Positions 36,812-49,752 are shown, counted from the first letter of the stretch. The stretch: DNA of 64,000 nt from Xestospongia bergquistia (GCA_963965975.1 OZ014411.1:11415501-11479500); one strand, 5' to 3'. Notes: generated from the letters alone by a model not told the origin. Program-made: numbers and translations.

Positions 36812-37201
36812 AGGTAACTTTTGTTACTATAAATATAGCATATGATTTTTCTATACCTGTAACATTATGTATATTGTATAATATATGTGTATGTATATAA
36901 TGATGCATGTAGAATGTGCACAAGTAGATGTTCAATATAATTATATTCTCTATATAGTATAGTGATACAGTTATAAGATAATAGTGTTCCTGCTGTTTAA
37001 AGAAGCTCTATTTACTTATTTGGCAAAATCTTAATAATAAACTAAGTTAACATATATATTTCTGTTATTTTACTTTAACATGTTTGCTGTGTAATTAAAG
37101 TTTATATCCTTATATAAATTACTTTTCCAGTATTTTTTTTGTTTGACTTTCCAATATGTTTAACATTATTATTTTAACACTATTATGGTTAACTTATGTA
37201 A
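36812..37201. other. Non-coding gap
   Basis: AT-rich, with no motif or repeat recognised. Confidence 0.4.
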
Positions 37202-37416
37202 CTATATTACATTTTTGATGCACTTTTGTACTTGCTCTTTGAATCTGACCAAAGCATGTGCAGACATATTGTCAATACTAATTCTCCCATTCCCAGCATT
37301 GAATAAAGCTTGCAAGAGCAATACTGATTGGCTACTTGTGTAATGATTTGTATTGATTTGTCCTATCATTCCTACCTTGTTTATCTCCTTTTTAACATTG
37401 TCATCCCTACATCTTC
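37202..37416 (-). CDS. Terminal exon of an unidentified gene (fullest copy)
   Basis: The minus strand reads from a possible acceptor (TTTGAG, AG at 37417-37418) as RCRDDNVKKEINKVGMIG, then TNHYTSSQSVLLLQALFNA, GNGRISIDNMSAHALV, and RFKEQVQKCIKNVI and a stop, about 70 residues. Three other copies share the first two thirds but not the last 23 codons. Differences among the copies keep the frame. The family is not recognised. The exon lies 3' of a POT fragment on the same strand, as in the other three modules. Confidence 0.5.
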
Positions 37417-37671
37417 CTCAAATTTTTAAAAAATATATTTTAAGACATTTAATATGACAATGACTTTTCTGCTGATAACTTATAACTTCTAAAAGATATA
37501 ATGCACACTGTATACTACCTTGATATTGATAATATGTATGTGTAATAATTAAGGATATGATGTAGCAAAATAATAAACAGAAAATACTACTGATGATATA
37601 CAATGAGATTATTCAATATATTATAGTTAGTTTTATTTACAAGATAAAGCTGTAATTAGTCTATTGATTCA

Positions 37672-38494
37672 TCAAGTGATTGCATTTCTCTTTGATCTTC
37701 CTGGTCTAAATACTTGTCATAATGTTCCTCAGCCATCAAATGTATGTTGATTTCATTTTCTCTGACTCGAAATTTATAACATTTTGCTAGTATTACGAAT
37801 ATAATAAGTATTATGAGAATAATGACACCTTTTAGTACATGATAGTATAGACTCTAACAATGTGTTTCTTCTTGGCAATTAAATGGATATCTCCCATTAA
37901 TGCTAATGAGATGACCAAATCCAATTGCTGCATTCCAAAGTCCAACCAAAAACCCTCTCATCTCATGTGGACACTGAGCTATTGTGAATTCTAATGATGT
38001 TGGAACAATGAAAGCAAAAGCAATCCCATATAAACTTCTTGGAAGAATAACTGTTTTGTATGAAGTGTTAAAACTATCTATGGAAGCCAATATGACAACA
38101 TAATATAATGTAGTTAATAAAGCAAAAATAAGTCCTAGACCAATTCTCTTGAGCATACTAGGAATAAATTTATAGACACATGGATATATCAACAACTGAT
38201 AGAGAAGAATAAGAACTATAGCTACTAATAAGTATATTGAATCATTCAAGAAAAAGCAAGAGATGAACTGTGGAGTTTTGTTTTGAATAGAAAAACTATT
38301 TACAGTTAATTCAGTTGCACAGCAAAGACCCACTATAGAGATTAATAAAGGAATTAATCTTAAAAATCTTTTTAACATCCTCTACCTGCTCCACTGAGAA
38401 AGGTCCACCATATTTTTGTTTACCTATGTCTAGGTGTGAAGATACTTTCTCCCAGTAGGTCAAAGCACTACGATTTTTTGGACATTTGTTTTTT
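37672..38494 (-). pseudogene. POT/SLC15-like transporter, C-terminal fragment (copy b)
   Basis: A long minus frame has membrane segments ending in the POT-type motif EFTIAQCPHEMRGFLVGLW. A TAG at 37854-37856 replaces a glutamine codon after EETHC and removes the last helix. Upstream, the exon with an acceptor at about 38494 encodes CPKNRSALTYWEKV and GGPFSVEQVEDVKK in another frame. The family pattern VEDVKK-ILRLIPLL is split by one extra T in the run near 38367, the same lesion as in copies c and d. All exons for the N-terminal membrane half are absent. Confidence 0.8.
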
Positions 38495-38737
38495 CTAAAA
38501 ACAATGGTATTTATTATAATATACAATAATCCTCACACAGTCAAAATATCTAAATATGGTAAAATTATTATAACTAAACTAGCTATTAAAGTAATTAATT
38601 ACTAAAATTGTAACACACACTATATTATTGTCTACTAAATGATTTCATTGAAGTCTGTTATGATCTTCGATATTGTTGGATGCTCTCTACGATTCTCTTC
38701 CAAACATCACTCATTTCAAGTGTATTTTTGTAGTTTA

Positions 38738-39380
38738 TACAACTTCAAATGTCAAATGATTAATTTTAAATTTGGTGGACTAAACTAATTTATAAATTAC
38801 TTTAAAGATAATGTTGTTATTAAAGAGCAAATATAAGCTAAAACAAATATATTATATCTACTAATATATTATGATTACTTTATAATAAATATATTATGGT
38901 TACTTTATAAAGATATAATCAACATAATAATGACTGCTTTGATTAGTGATCAAATTCAGTGACTGAACATTCTGAGCAGTACTTTAATCAGCATTTTTAT
39001 ACAGTCAGTAGTATTTACAAAGTAATGTACATTATACATTTATATATACAAAGAAGATAGTAACACTGGAAATGAATGTCATTTATTATCATATTCAAAG
39101 AAATGTCTGTCTTCAATAAAAGGATTGTGGCAGAAGTATTCACTCTTACTATTTTAATCCTTTATACTAAACAAAATTCCTTTAAGATCTTTCATAATAA
39201 GCCATTAAAAAGAGACACATCATACATTGTATAATAACTAACTATTAAAGTACTATAAGATAGGTTAATAGTAAGTAATATAATTATAAACTGTATCCAC
39301 TTAAATAGTTAAGTCAGATAAGATAAAATTCAATATTAAAAACTTATTTTATGTCAAAGACAACACTTTAAATCAACATG
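38738..39380. other. NCKAP1 intron spacer, fused to POT flank
   Basis: From acttcaaatgtcaaatgatt onward it matches 12510-13130. The left side up to about 38735 is POT flank. No gene is seen. Confidence 0.6.
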
Positions 39381-39389
39381 TCCTTTGAC

Positions 39390-39710
39390 TTAAGTCTTTC
39401 TTGACCAAGTAACAATACCACTGTACTGATAGCTACTATATTAGTGAGACAAGAGAAAGTCTTAACTAATACTCTGTCATTATAGAGGATGTTTTTCCCT
39501 GACCTTTTTCTTTCAACTAATCTAACCACTGTACTGATAACTGATTCAGTGGACAGACGAGGGAAGGTCTTATCTACTATGTCGTCTATCAACAGACAGA
39601 AAGTCTACTCTGACCAAGTAACCTAACCACTATACTGATAACTGTCCTTTATCGGATAGATAGGGGAAAGTCTTATCTACTTCTCTGTCATTCTAGAGGA
39701 TGGATTCCAT
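39390..39710. repeat. 107-bp-type repeats upstream of collagen B
   Basis: About three units, close to those at 21680-22010. Confidence 0.85.
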
Positions 39711-39829
39711 GACCTCAACCTTTGATGTACCTGTCCTCCTGTCTCTTTTGGCAAAGTTATCCAACCTATAAAGGAATGACCTCTACATTCACTAGTACTC
39801 TAAATTTGATGTTGTCAACAACTGATGAC

Positions 39830-39838
39830 TATATAAAG
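39830..39838 (+). promoter_or_regulatory. TATA box of collagen B at 39951
   Basis: TATATAAAG, 121 nt before the ATG. Confidence 0.8.
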
Positions 39839-39950
39839 AACTGACAGACAGACTTTTACATAGCAGAAAATCTCTTTAAATTCAAGTAAAGTGAACTTTT
39901 AAGGTCTTCAAACTTTTAAGGTTTCCTTCTACATCATACTAACTCTCAAG

Positions 39951-40835
39951 ATGATGATACAGATACTATCATTGTTAGTTGTCCTGTTACTAACTGTAGA
40001 ACAATGTACTACAGCTGTTGTACAAGGTAATCATATGGCTTAAAAAATATTCAGTTCCAATCCATTTATTATAGAAACCAGTCGAGATAAGAGATGTTCC
40101 TCTCCTACTCCAAATGTCACTACTAACACACCTTATATTCAAATATTACAAGGACGTGATGGTCGTGATGGCATACAAGGTCCTCCTGGACTAGCTGGTA
40201 CACCTGGAAGAGGTGGTACCAATGGTAAAGATGGCAGTAAAGGGAACAAAGGAGAACCAAGACCAGAAACACCTCCAGGACCAAGAAATGGAGGTGTGGT
40301 CTTTACTAGATGGGGACGTACCACCTGTCCTACAACCAATGATACAGAATTACTCTACAAAGGGAAAGCTGCTGGGAGTCATTATGATCAAAGTGGAGGT
40401 GGAGCTAACTACATTTGTCTACCTAATGAACCTGAGTTTTTATCATACACACCTGGTGTTTATCAATGGCAGTCTTATATCTATAGAGCAGAGTATCAAA
40501 CTAGTGGTGGTCCCTTAGCTCCACTTCATGATCATAATGTCCCCTGTGTTGTATGTTATGTTTCCACTAGAGTATCATATCTAATGATACCAGCAAAGAT
40601 TACATGTCCTAAAACATGGACCACAGAATATCAAGGTTACCTCATGGCTGAACGATATGACCTAAAAAATAATGTAGTCTATGAATGTGTTGATAAAGAT
40701 GCTGAATCTATTCCAGGAAGTGTTGCTAACACTAATGGTGCTTTATTCTATCATGCTCAAACTCAATGTAATGGTCTTCTCTGTCCTCCTTATGATAAGG
40801 AGAAAGAGTTAGCTTGTGTGGTATGTACCAAGTGA
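39951..40835 (+). CDS. Short-chain collagen C4-like, subtype B, open but collagen repeat interrupted
   Basis: Exons 39951-40026 and 40075-40835 with a 48-nt intron encode 278 residues. Signal peptide, cysteine linker and the ten-cysteine C-terminal domain are intact. In the collagen stretch two obligatory glycines are replaced: GNKGEPRPETPPGPR has Arg and Thr where the paralogues have Gly. Glycine substitutions normally destabilise a triple helix, so the product may fold poorly or trimerise only through the rest of the repeat. Another copy-specific change is YRAEYQTSG for YGAEYQT. It could be a functional variant or an early pseudogene. Confidence 0.88.
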
Positions 40836-41381
40836 ACTAATGTCTTAATAACATTAATTTTGAGTGTACATTTTGTAGTTTACACATTTATAAATTGTTT
40901 GATTTTGATTGATTTTGTAATTTGTACTTTTTGCTATAATTTTTGAATAGATAAATCAAAAAGCTGTCAAATGTTAATATAACTCCTCTAGAACATACAT
41001 CTCACTATTGAACAGTTAGCAGAAATATTTTGAAGATATTGTATTCCTATATTTAAATACCTAATAATTTAATAGATGCAACACTTTAATAGTAGCTTCT
41101 CCTCTACTGGACTCAAATTAAAATAGATGCTGCATTGTAAAGCAAATTTGATAAAGTCAATATGCAATAATTTGACACAACAATCATCTATTATTATGTG
41201 GCATAATGTATTTTTAACAGAAAACATTTCTCATAAGTAATGATTACAATTCTAATTGATCCACCCTATGATACTCAGTTCAACTATAAACATTAGTTTA
41301 ACTTAATTTAACTTTATTTTAATGATACTTTCAGTATATTCCATTAAACTTTTAAAATAATATATTACATTACAATAATAC
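40836..41381. other. Collagen B 3' flank
   Basis: Non-coding, matches 23120-23656. Confidence 0.65.
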
Positions 41382-41841
41382 CTTTGATATAGGTTGGAAT
41401 TCCTCAGCCATGTGAGGTATTGAATGTTCTAAATTAACAACCATTGTCCTAAACATGGAAAATTACAATCCTTAGAAAAAAGAGGAAATAATTATGCTGC
41501 ATAGACAACACGTGTCATAAGCTAGACCAATCAAGTGTTATTATCAAGATACAACATCAATTATCTAGCTGTTAACTATAACTGTTAGCTACATGTACTT
41601 ACGGTGTTCCTCTTGTGGTTTCATGAGCAATATTGTAGAGAGCAAAAATGGCCTTCCTAAAGACAATATATAATATGCTAAATTCTAATAAAAATTTTCT
41701 CATAAAATGAAACAAATTTGATCTACAACACTGTATTACTCTGTAGTACATGTACTCTATAATATATCGATGAAGTTGATCAGTTGATTAGTTTAATCTA
41801 AAAAACACTTCATACAAAGATTAGACAGCTTGTGTAACAAT
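41382..41841 (-). pseudogene. NCKAP1: NCKAP1 N-terminal exon cluster B-A-C' (copy 3)
   Basis: Exon B at 41382-41448, exon A at 41603-41656 and truncated exon C' up to 41841, arranged as at 23657-24116. Exon A reads ALYNIAHETTRG with one upstream change (FALYN for CALYN). C' contains a stop and is cut short. Lies between collagen B (39951) and collagen A (42893). Confidence 0.8.
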
Positions 41842-42309
41842 CTAGAGGAGAAAACAGAAATGTATCATTTTCACAATTACCTTTTGCAGCTAGTTGAGGT
41901 CAAACTTAAAGCTAAATTTCAAAAATCAAATCACTATAAATTAATTTTCCTAAATTGTCTATAACTATAATAATATTATGGGATTATTATTAATACTAGA
42001 TGGATAGTATAATTATATCAATCGCTATAATAGTATTGAGATATATGAGATTCACTGATTAGATATTTTGAATTTCTGATCTGTGCTTACAGAGAATGTT
42101 ATTGAAATCTGATGTAACTCACAAAGTAATGTACAATGGACATCAAGAATACCAAGAATGTTTTGTAATCATTGAAATCATTAAATAAAGAGATATATCA
42201 TACAACCAATTGACCAGATTGAATCTTATCAAAATTTTCTATGACAAAGACAACACTCTTAGTAAACATATCATTTGGTTTAGATCTTGCCTGATGTTGT
42301 TCTTTTAAG

Positions 42310-42725
42310 TAACCTACCAAATGTACTGACAACTACTTTATCAGCGAGACAAGGGAAGGTCTTAACTTGTACCTTGTCATCACATAGGATGGCCTTCCCA
42401 GACCTTGTTCTTTCAAGTAATCCAACACTGTACTGTTAACTACTTTATCAGTGTGACAAGGTAAGGTCTTAACTTGTACTCTGTCATCATGGAGGATGGC
42501 CTTTCCAGACCTTGTTCTTTCAAGTAATCCAACACTGTACTGTTAACTACTTTATCAGTGTGACAAGGTAAGGTCTTAACTTGTACTCTGTCATCATGGA
42601 GGATGGCCTTTCCAGACCTTGTTCTTTCAAGTAATCTAACACTGTACTGTTAACTACTTTATCAGTGTGACAAGGGAAGGTCTTAACCTTTACCTTGTCA
42701 TTGTAGAGGATAGTTTCCCACACCT
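42310..42725. repeat. 107-bp tandem repeat upstream of collagen A
   Basis: About four units, as at 3870-4300. Confidence 0.9.
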
Positions 42726-42792
42726 TACTGACACTCACAAATAAGATTGATTACACAGTAAAATTTGATCAGACTTGTCAACAACTGATGAC

Positions 42793-42801
42793 TATATAAA
42801 G
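42793..42801 (+). promoter_or_regulatory. TATA box of collagen A at 42893
   Basis: TATATAAAG, 100 nt before the ATG. Confidence 0.75.
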
Positions 42802-42892
42802 AACCAATGGAAAGACATTTAAAATATAAGAAAAGATTCTCAATTATGAAGAAGAAGAAAATTCTTTCTTCTAAATCAAGTCAACTCTCAAG

Positions 42893-43794
42893 ATGGTAAT
42901 ACAGATACTTTCACTCTTGGTAATGGTTGTCCTCTTACTAACAGTAGAACAATCTACTACAGCTGCTGTACAAGGTGATAATAATGTTTTAATAATGAGT
43001 ATTCATTTCCAATCCATTTATTATAGAAACCAGTTGAGATAAGAGATGTACCTCTCCTACACCAAATATCACTACCAACACACCTTATATTCAAATACTA
43101 CAAGGACATGATGGTCGTGATGGCTTACAAGGTCCTCCTGGACCAGCTGGTACACCTGGAAGAGATGGTACCAATGGTAAGCATGGAATGAAAAGGGGAA
43201 AAAGGAGAACCAGGACCACCAGGACCTTTTGGACAAAGAAATGGAGGTGTGGTCTTTACTAGATGGGGACGAACAACCTGTCCTACAACCAATGACACAG
43301 AATCACTCTACAAAGGGAAAGCTGCTGGGAGTTATTACAGTGAAACTGGAGGTGGAGCTAACTACATTTGTCTACCTAATGAACCTGAGTTTTTATCATA
43401 CACACCTGGTGTTTATCAATGGCAGTCCTATATCTATGGAGCGGAATACCAAAGTTATGGTAACAGTGGTCCTTTCTCCCCAATTAATAATCACAATGTC
43501 CCCTGTGTTGTATGTTATGTTTCCACTAGAGTATCATATCTAATGATACCAGCAAAAATTACATGTCCTAAAACATGGATCACAGAATATCAAGGTTATC
43601 TCATGGCTGAAAATTATGACCACAAGCATAATGCAGTCTATGAATGTGTTGATAAAGATCCTGAATCTATTCCAGGAAGTGCTGCTAGCACTAATGGTGC
43701 TTTATTTTATCATGTTCAAGCTCAATGTAATGGTCTCCTCTGTCCTCCTTATGACAATGACAAAGAGCTAGCTTGTGTGGTGTGTACCAAGTGA
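42893..43794 (+). pseudogene. Short-chain collagen C4-like, subtype A (nonsense and frameshift)
   Basis: Exon 1 (42893-42974), a 52-nt intron and exon 2 (43027-43794) follow subtype A. Two lesions are present. CGA of the ETSRDKRC linker is TGA (43035-43037), which ends the frame four codons into exon 2. One extra A at 43191-43194 shifts the collagen repeat (GMKRGKRRTR). The C-terminal domain frame from about 43249 to the stop is otherwise undamaged, including all ten cysteines. Two independent lesions make a sequencing error an unlikely full explanation. Confidence 0.92.
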
Positions 43795-45339
43795 ACAATA
43801 TATTTTCTAAACTGTTTGATATCAATTTTTGAGTGATTTTGTAATTTGTACTTGATGTTACAATGTTTTTGGAATAGAAGTTTAATCTATTTGTTAATAC
43901 TGTTAGATATTAGACAGAGGGGCAGGAATGAAGTTTAAGTTGGGGGGAGGGCTGACTTTATAATTTAGTTGCGCTATAATTATTATTAAACATCAAAATG
44001 ACCAAAAAATTTAATTTGTCTGTCATTAAAGGAAACAAACTCTAGCTATTTCTAATAAGTTTATGTTATCAGTACGGTCCTTATGTTTATGGAACAGAAT
44101 GACATGGTTTAGTTGTTCTTAGTTGTTCTTGGGTCATAGTACTTCGTACACAAATTAACACAATAATCACATCAGTCAAAAGTTTATTTTGTACATAGTC
44201 TTGAGTGCAAATCAGAGGGGCTTAGCCCCTCCTGATTTGAAGTTGGGGGGGGGGTTATTAAATAGGGCAATAGAGAGTCTGCAAACTCATGGTTTGATTT
44301 TTCAGGTATAGCACAAATATTAATTACGTGTTAATATTTCCCTATTGCATCTGTGGCTTCCTGACTCCTGTGTCTTGCTACATATGCTATCACAATAAAT
44401 CCTTTGTAGAAAGGGATTTTAAAACATGAATGCAAATGGCATTGTTAATTATTCCACATTATTTGACAGAGTCTGAAACAGAGTGCTGGTATCTTCACAC
44501 CATTCTTCTGAGAGTATGCAAATACATGCTCTATCAATTTACTCTAGTGTTCAAAATTCCACATTGCATTTGTGGCTTTTTTGACTCAAGTATTTGGTGA
44601 CATATGCAATCATTATAGATCCTTTACTGTATATGAAATCAACCTTTCTGTAATATATACATACATGTGCTCAGAGACTATCTAATAAAGGTCATATGAT
44701 CTAAACCATTTAGTCTAAGTAATGTCAACTAGTTTCACCCAAATAGTTGATTTCTAGACACATAAAACAGTTTAAAGATCATTCAGTTATAATTAAGTTA
44801 TAGTTATAACAATATAACATATTTAACAAACTGGTTTTTATAACTTCATTTGCTATATTATGTAGAGGTGATGTATTTACTATCCCTACTATGTAATAAT
44901 ATTGTAATAATCTCTAGACAACAAATTCTTTTTATTAACAATAACTTCACATCAAATATTGTGTTCTTTATGAACTAGAATGAATTATATATGTATTTGA
45001 AATTACATACTTTAAGTTGTTATATTACCTTATAATATCAAATAGTACTGATCATTAATACAATTATATATGTGACTACATCCACATTGATTAAAGCACT
45101 GCTTTATTATCTATATTACAAGTCAATCATGTCATGTTGGAGGGTGTGATTTATTTTTTATTACTGAAAAAATTTGAAAATTAATATATTCAAAAAATGA
45201 CTGAATACACACACAAACTAATTACACAGTTCATATTATAGTATTCTACAGTAATAATCTATAATATTAACTAGTTAAAATACTACACACTAAGTTATCA
45301 CTAAAACTATAACAAGTTATATTTGGAGAATCTACTGAA
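43795..45339. other. Collagen A 3' flank, non-coding
   Basis: Repeat of 5360-6918, with the hairpin at 44209-44238. No gene is seen. Confidence 0.65.
44209..44238. repeat. GC-rich hairpin (inverted repeat)
   Basis: aaatcagaggggct / agcccctcctgattt, a variant of 5776-5805 with a restored purine in the stem. Confidence 0.65.
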
Positions 45340-46168
45340 CTAAAATGGTGCTTCCATATCAACTTCTTTGTCCTTTTTCTTAGATGTCTATTAAAGATAC
45401 AAACAATACACATATTAAATATGTTATAAATTATATAATAATATACTATAATACTCAATGACATTGGATGATATTTTTACTCTATAAATTTATATTAAAA
45501 TATTTGTCAATGACAACTTTATCTTCAATGAGTATCGTAAATGACAATGGAATTATTAATTACAAGCTTGTCTTTGAAGGGACAAAAAGTTCATTTGGAA
45601 TGTTTTAGTTAGATAGTAACTCTTCAACCTAGTTTTAATTATAACAGTCATACTAATGACTATATCTAATGATAAAGTACCTATTATTACATTAACATAT
45701 ATACTTACAACAGGTCTCCTGTATACTGAGTTATAACCATCTCTTAGTAGACAATATGGAAAACATGACTCAAACAAATCACGAGTCAGAAAAGGAGACT
45801 CTGCTACAAACTAAATCAAAGAACAATGTTACCATAGTAATATACATAAATCTGATACACTTACTTAATCCAGTAGAACATATATAGCTTCTCTAGCTTT
45901 TGGGACATCTTTCTCACGATCAACTTCTTTGGCAAGTGTCATAATACGAGATGAAGTGAACTAGAAGTTAAAAAGATAGAAATACAATGAGTGTATCCCT
46001 ATAATTAAGTCATTACTATTATATTATCAATGTACTATATCATCTTACTAATATTTAACTGGTATGTACTTACAATAATGAAATCTTTCATTCTATCTTT
46101 TTGTTCTTGTTCTCCATAGGATGCAAACACAGCTCCAGCAATAGCATTCACAGCAATAGCAAGACAAT
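45340..46168 (-). pseudogene. NCKAP1: NCKAP1/HEM homologue, copy 4 (truncated)
   Basis: Only the last four exons remain: the terminal exon (stop 45340-45342), [20 protein letters not shown] (near 45708-45815), the LTSSRIMTLAKEVDRE exon, and part of the exon ending AIAVNAIAGAVFAS. At aagacaat (46161-46168) the sequence leaves NCKAP1 in mid-exon and enters the module that also starts this window. The donor after the third exon's left edge is changed (cttacttaatcc for cttactaaatcc), just inside the exon. A rearrangement product with no coding potential as NCKAP1. Confidence 0.88.
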
Positions 46169-46317
46169 CAAACAAGCAAAGCTGTCCATCATAACAGTGC
46201 ATAATGTATTAAGATTGTATTTGCATTTAAAATATAGTTCAATTTTTTTATTATACTGTGTGTATAGTCAATGATTGTATTAATAGGTTGTTTTACTTAA
46301 CTTTTATTCGTGCTTAC

Positions 46318-46535
46318 CAACGGTGCACTATCATCAGCCTATAAAAAGGTGTAATACCCATGCAAATAATCAATTTCCATGTTCTTGATCTGACAAAGTT
46401 TGAAAATGTCTAGTCTTGTCCCCAGACTGTCAGCCTCCAGAGTGAAAAGCAAATGCGTGGTCTTAGTGTCATCAGTGTGATGTACCAACTCCTTCCAATC
46501 ATAAATAGTAATGATCACATGACACTTGAATTTTG
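46318..46535 (-). CDS. Two exons of an unidentified gene (second copy)
   Basis: The larger exon (about 46358-46535) encodes CHVIITIYDWKELVHHT, HLLFTLEADSLGTRL and DIFKLCQIKNMEIDYL, and ends in a GTATTAC donor. A following 21-nt micro-exon (46318-46338; ADDSAPL) has a TTTATAG acceptor and a GTAAGC donor. Compared with 1-180 only a few residues differ. The family is not recognised. No further exon is evident between here and the NCKAP1 breakpoint at 46168. Confidence 0.5.
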
Positions 46536-46809
46536 TGTGAAAAGAAGTCAGAAATTAAAAATCACTATAATTCTAATTAGATTAAAACTACTGTTCCTCA
46601 TAATGCAGTTGTTCTAATGCTCTTCCATAGCACATGACTATTGAATTCAATCTTTTCTGTTAGAATCTCTTAGCAGACCTCATCCCATGAGATCAACTCT
46701 CTTTAGATCAATTCGATGAGATCAACTCTTTTTCAACTTAAACACACATAATTAAATTCAGTGTTGCCTCCTTTTAACGATTATTTTGACATATCTCATT
46801 AATCAACAT

Positions 46810-47560
46810 TAAGATATTTTAATGCAATTTTTAAAAAAATGATACGAAACTGTTAACATAATGTTAAATGAATTTTTAAAATAATCTTAAAATGATTTTA
46901 ATTCAAATTTTAAGGTAATCTTAACACAACTTTAACACAATGTTAATGCAATTTTAATAAAAAATTAATGCAATTTTAGCACAATTTTAACACAATGTTA
47001 ACGCAGTTTTAACACAATTTTAATACGATTTTAATGTAATTTTAACACAGTTTTAATGTAATATTAATGCAATTTTAACCAAATTTTAATATAATTTAAA
47101 TGCAATGTTAGCATAATTTTAATGTAATATTAATACGATTTTGACACAATTTTAATGTAATATTAACGCAATTTTAACACAATTTTAACACAATTTTAAT
47201 ACAATTTTAATGCAATTTTAGCATAATTTTAATGTAATATTAATGAGATTTTAACACAATTTTATTACAATTTTAATGCAATTTCAACACAATTTTAATG
47301 TAATATTAATGCAATTTTAACCCAATTTAATACAATTTTAATGCAATTTTGACATAATTTTAATGTAATATTAACGCGATTTTAACACAATTTTAATACA
47401 ATTTTAATGAAATTTTAGCACACTTTTAACACAATGTTAACGCAGTTTTAACACAATTTTAATACAATTTTAATGCAATTTTAGCATAATTTTAATATAA
47501 TATTAATGCAATTTTAACAGAGTTTTAATGCAATTTTAGCATAATTTTACAACAATTTTA
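46810..47560. repeat. AT-rich satellite, second block
   Basis: Same 20-bp degenerate units as 440-1525, in the same position between the unknown exon and the POT fragment, but about 300 bp shorter. Confidence 0.9.
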
Positions 47561-47563
47561 TCA

Positions 47564-47760
<197 letters not shown>

Positions 47761-47884
47761 TGCTAATACTGATTAGTTGTTTTAACTAGTTAATTAAATG
47801 ACTTTGATTCACTACTGTGCTAATAGCTTTTTGATATATGTTTTTTCAGTAGCGGGTATGATTGACTAAGTCATGTAATATTAA

Positions 47885-48026
47885 TACTAATTCTCCCATT
47901 CCCAGCATTGAATAAAGCTTGCAAGAGCAATACTGATTGGCTACTTGTGTAGTGATTTGTTTTGATTTGTCCTATCATTCCTACCTTGTTTCTTTCCTTT
48001 TTAGCATTGTCATCCCTACATCTTCC
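47885..48026 (-). pseudogene. Exon of an unidentified gene, 3'-truncated copy
   Basis: Reads KKERNKVGMIGQI, YTSSQSVLLLQALFNA and GNGRISI on the minus strand, in the frame of the fuller copy at 37202-37416, then diverges. Confidence 0.45.
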
Positions 48027-48286
48027 TTCAAATTTTAAAATATATTTTTAAGATAGAAATATAGTATGACGATGACTTTTCTGCTGATAACTTATAACTT
48101 CTAAAAGATATAATGCAAACTGTATACCACTTTGATATTATATTACCATGTAATTTGTATGTGTAGTAATTAAGAATATGATGTAGCAAATTAATAAACA
48201 GAAAATACTATTGCTGCTGTACATTGATATTATTCAATATATATGTTTTATTTACAAAGTAAACTTGTTGTTAATCTGTTAATTCA

Positions 48287-49113
48287 TCAAGTGATTTGCA
48301 GATCTCTTTGATCTTCCTGATCTAAATATTTGTCATAATGTTCCTCAGCTATCAAATGTATGTTGATTTCATTTTCTCTGACTCGAAATTTATAACATTT
48401 CGCTAGTATTATGAATATAATAAGTATTATGAGAATAATGACACCTTTTAGTACATGGTAGTATAGACTCTGACAATGTGTTTCTTCTTGGCAATTACAT
48501 GGATATCTCCCATTAATGCTAATGAGATAACCAAGTCCAAATGCTGCATTCCACAGTCCAACCAAAAACCCTCTCTTCTCATGTGGACACTGAACTATTG
48601 TGAATTCTAATGATGTTGGAACAATAAAAGTAAAAGCAATCCCATATAAACTTCTTGGAATAATAGCTGTTTTGTATGAAGTGTTAAAACTATCTATGGA
48701 AGCCAACATGACAACATAATATAATGTAGTTAATAAAGCAAAAATAAGTCCAAGACCAATTCTCTTGAGCATACTAGGAATAAATTTATGGACACATGGA
48801 TATATCAACAACTGATAGAGAAGAATAAGAACTATAGCTACTAATAAGTATATTGAATTATTCAAGATAAAGCAAGAGATGAACTGTGGAGTTTTGTTTT
48901 GAATAGAAAAACTATTCACAGTTAATTCAGTTGCACAGCAAAGACCCACTATAGAGATTAATAAAGGAATTAATCTTAAAAATCTTTTTAACATTCTCTA
49001 CCTGCTCCACTGAGAAAGGTCCACCATATTTTTGTTTACCTATGTCTAGGTGTGAAGGATACTTTTCCTCCCAGTAGGTGAAAGCACTACGATTTTTTGG
49101 ACATTTGTTTTTT
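48287..49113 (-). pseudogene. POT/SLC15-like transporter, C-terminal half (best copy, c)
   Basis: The longest transporter frame: from MLKRFLRLIPLLISI (48994) to RDLQIT-stop (48287-48289), 235 residues with about six hydrophobic segments, the family-like YPCVHKFIPSMLKRIGLGLI segment and EFTIVQCPHEKRGFLVGLW before the last helices. Upstream codons (NRSAFTYWEEK, GGPFSVEQVE) lie in another frame of the same exon, right edge about 49113 at an AG acceptor. A single extra T near 48981 breaks the family pattern VEDVKK-ILRLIPLL, so translation from the true start would stop early. POT proteins import di- and tripeptides with protons, but the N-terminal helices carrying the proton-coupling residues are not here. 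Pseudogene or fragment. Confidence 0.8.
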
Positions 49114-49189
49114 CTAAGAACAATGGTATTTATTATAATATACAATAATCCTCACACAGTCAAAATATCTAAATATAGTAAAATTATTA

Positions 49190-49700
49190 CACAATTTTAA
49201 CACAAGTTTTAATACAATTTTAACACAATTTTGACACAATTTTAATGTAATATAAATGCAATTTTAACACAATTTTAAGGTAATATTAACGCAATTTTAA
49301 CACAATTTTAACACAAGTTTTAATACAATTTTAACACAATTTTAATACAATTTTAATGTAATATAAAAATGATTTTAACACAATTTTAATGTAATATTAA
49401 TGCAATTTTAACACAATTTTAATACAATTTTAATGCAATTTTAGCATAATTTTAATATAATATTAACGCGACTTTAACACAATTTTATTACAATTTTATT
49501 GCAATTTTAACACAATTTTAACACAATGTTAACGCAGTTTTAACACAATTTTAATACAATTTTAGCATAATTTTAAAGTAATATTAAAAGATTTTGACAC
49601 AATTTTAATGTAATATTAATGCAATCTTAACACAATTTTAACGCAAGTTTTAATACAATTTTAATGCAATTTTAGCATAATTTTTAAAACAATTTTATCA
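49190..49700. repeat. AT-rich satellite, third block
   Basis: Begins abruptly in the flank of transporter copy c (aaaattatta, then cacaattttaacacaag) where copy b continues with ataactaaac. A tandem duplication junction. Confidence 0.9.
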
Positions 49701-49703
49701 TTG

Positions 49704-49721
49704 ATATATATATATATATAT

Positions 49722-49752
<31 letters not shown>

